From Cylindrobasidium torrendii FP15055 ss-10 (lineage: Eukaryota > Basidiomycota > Agaricomycetes > Agaricales > Physalacriaceae), in contig KN880930.1 in NCBI GenBank assembly GCA_000934385.1, positions 1 through 10,154 on the forward strand: a stretch of DNA of 10,154 nucleotides. The letters run 5' to 3'. Below the pieces are notes generated by a model. That model searched no databases. It was given only the letters and a program-made list of their open reading frames with translations, and was not told the origin of the DNA. Shown here one piece after another: positions 7,613 to 10,154 of this stretch (within the stretch, counting starts at the first letter, position 1; every line of letters begins with the position of its first letter). The translations under genes and the position numbers were made by a program.

Positions 7613-8728
7613 ATGGCTACTACCAGCCGATTCATCTACTCTTACTACGACCCCGCGGATCGAAAAGAATTAGAAATAGAAACGGGACAAATCCCTACCG
7701 CGACGCCCGAAGCAGAACTCGAGGAGGCATGGAACACAGAGGCAGCTCGTGCTTTCAAGCATAAGAAGCCGCCAGCACCTCGATTCGTGCCTGCCTCCAT
7801 AAAGGACGGAGAATGGAACAACAAGCAATCAGCCAGCAATCGACAATCTGAGCCCCAGGCATCCACTTCCGCCGATGCCACCAGCTGGTATCGTTCTCTT
7901 GTTCGTGATGGACCCTCATCCACATCGAGAATGCCAGCACCAGCTCCTACACCGCCGAAATCAATAACTACAACCCCCAAGCCCGCCCCTCCACCTACAT
8001 CTCACGACCCTTGGTTCATCCGCAACGCCGTCAAGTCTGTACCACAACAACATCCCACCGCGTCCACTTCCACTTTGGCCGAGATACTACATCGAGAGCC
8101 ACCACCCAAACCCACGGATGCACCCTTTCAACCACCCGTGTTCTTGCATATTGGCCCTTCCAACGTAGGCTTTTCGATGCTCGAAAAGTACGGCTGGAAC
8201 GAAGGCGAAGCTCTTGGCCCCGACGTTCGTCGCCGCAAACGAATACTCCTCGACGACGAGGCTCTCAACAGGAAAAGGAAATCCAACACAATTTCGGAGG
8301 AACTTGTAGAGGTAGGCGATGGCGAAATTCGAGAGCTCAAGAAGGTCCAGGTTGTTGATCTGACAGCGGACTCTGAGGACGAATCAGACGAACTGCAATG
8401 GGCCGACACTGGGGTCAAATTGGAAGACACATCTGCGTTGCTTCCTGACGAAGGCTCGTCTGGGCGAACAGCGCTCGTTCGGCCAATTCCTACCTTCCTC
8501 AAGACAGACCGCCTTGGAATTGGCCTCAAGGCGAAAACTACTGGGCCATACAAGGAATCTCGTAAGCACATTACTCACACTGCAGAAGCCATAGCTGCGC
8601 ACAGGCAGAGTGTAGACGAGCAACGTCGGCGAAAGATGAAATTTGGCAAAGGGAAGCGGGGGTTGGCGCGAGAACACGACCAAGAGCGTTTGGCAAGACA
8701 GAGATTACTCGCGTACATGAACGAATAG
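7613..8728 (+). CDS. G-patch domain protein with split G-patch and SUMO-interacting-type motif
   Basis: An intronless 371-aa protein, the only uninterrupted gene in the window. The G-patch, a glycine-rich fold that activates DEAH helicases and binds RNA, is visible in two parts. The first half is at about 180-204 (IGPSNVGFSMLEKYGWNEGEALGPD, read in two pieces: IGPSNVGFSMLEK and YGWNEGEALGPD). The second half is at about 294-307 (TFLKTDRLGIGLKA). Between them lie about 89 extra residues with a basic KRKR-type patch near 207-223 and the motif VQVVDLTADSEDESDE (245-260), a typical SUMO-interacting core followed by acidic and Ser residues. The N-terminal 170 residues are Pro/Ser/Thr-rich and disordered-looking; the C-terminus (337-371) is basic and helical. 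The start ATG has A at -3 and G at +4. A nuclear RNA-processing role is likely; the helicase partner cannot be named. The layout recalls GPANK1-like proteins, but no ankyrin repeats are seen. Confidence 0.88.
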   Translation: MATTSRFIYSYYDPADRKELEIETGQIPTATPEAELEEAWNTEAARAFKHKKPPAPRFVPASIKDGEWNNKQSASNRQSEPQASTSADATSWYRSLVRDGPSSTSRMPAPAPTPPKSITTTPKPAPPPTSHDPWFIRNAVKSVPQQHPTASTSTLAEILHREPPPKPTDAPFQPPVFLHIGPSNVGFSMLEKYGWNEGEALGPDVRRRKRILLDDEALNRKRKSNTISEELVEVGDGEIRELKKVQVVDLTADSEDESDELQWADTGVKLEDTSALLPDEGSSGRTALVRPIPTFLKTDRLGIGLKAKTTGPYKESRKHITHTAEAIAAHRQSVDEQRRRKMKFGKGKRGLAREHDQERLARQRLLAYMNE

Positions 8729-8817
8729 ACACATAGCATCTATAATATCCATGACCTTGATCGCAAATTCACCCTGTGTGTATTGATCTGTTCTTGTACT
8801 CTTACCATCATTGACAT

Positions 8818-9781
8818 ATGCCGGATATTTCCACCTTCTTTCTCTCTGCACCGGAGGACGTCTCTCGTCTGGTCATAGAAACAGCTGCTTTACACCGTCG
8901 GACCGCATTGGCACTTGTGTACGTCTCGAAATGTTGCAAATCATGGTATGGTTATGTATGTACAGTTTTGGTTGATGCCGTTGGCTGACATCCCATGGAG
9001 GGCAGAGCCGTTCTTATACCACACTGTCATTCTCAATACAACGTTGAGATACCTAGCTTTTGAAAAAGGAAACGCCTCTCGAGGACATATCATTGCTAGA
9101 TGGGTCAAGGTCCTTGCTGTTCGAGCCTTGGGGTCGGAGTACGAAGGTTTCCAGAATGTCGAATGGCTTATAAAAGAATCTCCTAAAATCCTGGGCATTA
9201 TACTGTCTCATGGACACGTAGACAGGACGGCGTTTTATCTACAAAATGTGCCTTCTATCCAGCGCCTCAACGACTGGATCGGGGCTACAGCTCTCCGAGA
9301 TCTCTCAAAACACCTCATAAAGTCCAACATCACACACTTGTCGATTCAACTACGCCCATACGATGATGACCCTCAAGTAATTCTCCCTGTCCTTTCCTCC
9401 ATGCCTGCACTCTCCCATCTCAGTCTCGAGTGGCTGGTATCATCGCCTCAGACCACCAGCACGATTTTAGACGGTCTCCCCGCGAACATCCAAGTTGTAC
9501 TCATCCTGGTCGACCCCATGTTCTCCTCTCCCATCCCTACCGAACTCGTAACCCAATCGAACGAGCGTGTCGTGTTTTTCCTTCTGGACACACCGATGCC
9601 GTATCATGAGTTTCCGTACAAGACGTATAGGCCTGGCGAAGATACCAAGGCTATACTATATGTGGACGGGATCAACCCTTCTTACCAGGAGAGAATCGGT
9701 TGGGCTTCGTATCCTTCTCCCTTGAAAGAGGACAAATGGGATATCGCAAAGCGTATTGTGGCGGAGCGTAGGATGGCATAG
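8818..9781 (+). CDS. F-box-like / LRR-like protein of Agaricomycete type
   Basis: Exons are 8818-8945 and 9001-9781, giving 302 aa. The intron (8946-9000, donor GTATGG, branch GGCTGAC, acceptor ATGGAG) joins CKSW to AEPFLYHTVILNTT in frame; using the later AG would create a stop. The N-terminus has the F-box-like pattern PEDVSRLVIETAALHRRTALALVYVSKCCKSW (residues 12-43, given here as its two halves PEDVSRLVIETAA and LHRRTALALVYVSKCCKSW), followed by the EPFLYHTV block often seen in expanded mushroom F-box-like families. The segment at about 175-210 is leucine-rich (ITHLSIQL, LPVLSSMPALSHLSLEW), resembling degenerate leucine-rich repeats. Such proteins may act as substrate receptors for SCF ubiquitin ligases, but the F-box is weak and this is inferred. 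Its ATG lies only 89 bp after the G-patch stop codon on the same strand. Confidence 0.8.
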
Positions 9782-10154
9782 CAAGATTTCACACTCCGGA
9801 ATAGGGAGTATTCGCTCGTCAGTGATTCTCGCTTTTTTGTTGCATAAAAATTCTGATTTCTTGCACGCATTAGGGGTAATTCGCTGGGGATATAATAAAT
9901 GAAGAGGATTTACAAATGTTCAAGCTTGAGCTCAAAAATCAGAAAAGCAGAACGGGTCTTGTTTTCGAAAATGATTTTATGTATGGAACAAAATAAATGA
10001 GGAGCAACTCCCCGGCTGAAGAAGCAGTTTTGTTCTATGTGTTCCCGCGTCCGCGGAGGGGTCCCGCTCGGAAGCAGGACTGTCTGAGGTATCTTGCACA
10101 CACCATATAGCTTCCTGGAAGCCCGTCCGTTAATGGAATCTCCGGAATCGTTGT
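9782..10154. other. 3' flank at the right end, nothing recognised
   Basis: These 373 bp follow the F-box-like gene. They start AT-rich and become GC-richer after 10040. On the minus strand one frame is open from the window edge to a stop at 9910, but it has no recognisable pattern. A CCGCG/CGCGG inverted repeat (10045-10056) is too short to mean much. No RNA gene or mobile element was seen. Confidence 0.5.
9894..9899 (+). terminator. AATAAA polyadenylation-type signal
   Basis: AATAAA lies 113 bp downstream of the F-box-like gene's stop in an AT-rich stretch, a plausible 3'-end signal for that gene. Fungal poly(A) signals are loose, so this is tentative. Confidence 0.35.

Noticed and set aside
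7386..7673. Open frame between the GH131 and G-patch genes
   Set aside because: No domain; it follows the CBM1 stop codon and overlaps the G-patch start in another frame.
1930..9781. A biosynthetic or co-functional gene cluster
   Set aside because: The six genes belong to unrelated processes, lie on both strands and include no typical cluster enzymes, transporter or pathway regulator.
9910..10154. Minus-strand frame open to the right window edge
   Set aside because: No recognisable protein pattern, AT-rich C-terminal part and no splice context; cannot be supported as a partial gene.

Overview
The window looks like nuclear DNA from a filamentous basidiomycete, most likely an Agaricomycete. 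It is gene-dense, with about 50% GC and short intergenic spaces. Twenty introns of about 46-61 bp can be placed by frame and protein conservation. One of the proteins is a secreted, cellulose-binding GH131 enzyme, a family typical of plant-biomass-degrading fungi. No prokaryotic operons, rRNA, tRNA, transposon or CRISPR features are visible. The order and species cannot be told from the sequence alone.

Layout: (1) 185-1349, minus: a Ser/Pro-rich protein of unknown function with helical or coiled-coil segments; its first exon is tiny and had to be inferred through an intron. (2) 1350-1929: a divergent promoter region with two abutting CACGTG E-boxes just before the next gene. (3) 1930-3452, plus: ERG24, the sterol C-14 reductase of ergosterol synthesis, in six exons with both family signatures recognisable. 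(4) 3555-4831, minus: an alpha/beta hydrolase in six exons with an intact Ser-Asp-His triad, convergent with ERG24 and only 102 bp from it. (5) 4832-6011: about 1.2 kb without a convincing gene, holding short tandem repeats, a pyrimidine-rich stretch and the promoter of the next gene. (6) 6012-7385, plus: a secreted GH131 beta-glucanase with a C-terminal CBM1, in nine exons; one intron must be of GC-AG type and contains a perfect hairpin, and the final coding exon is only 9 nt. (7) 7613-8728, plus: an intronless nuclear-type G-patch protein whose G-patch is split by an acidic insertion carrying a VVDLT SUMO-interacting-type motif. (8) 8818-9781, plus: an F-box/LRR-like protein of an Agaricomycete type, with one intron. 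(9) 9782-10154: 3' flank with nothing recognised.

The genes do not form a pathway or a biosynthetic cluster: sterol synthesis, an orphan hydrolase, a cell-wall-degrading secreted enzyme, an RNA-processing-type adaptor and an F-box-like protein simply sit side by side. I see no sign of a new multi-gene system. The most unusual points are local: the GC-AG intron with a hairpin and several in-frame acceptors, the 9-nt terminal exon, the split G-patch with its SUMO-interacting motif, an Arg-to-Ser change in the ERG24 signature, and the tandem E-box.

Exon boundaries were worked out by hand from splice motifs, reading frame and remembered family sequence patterns. No alignment, database search or RNA data was available.
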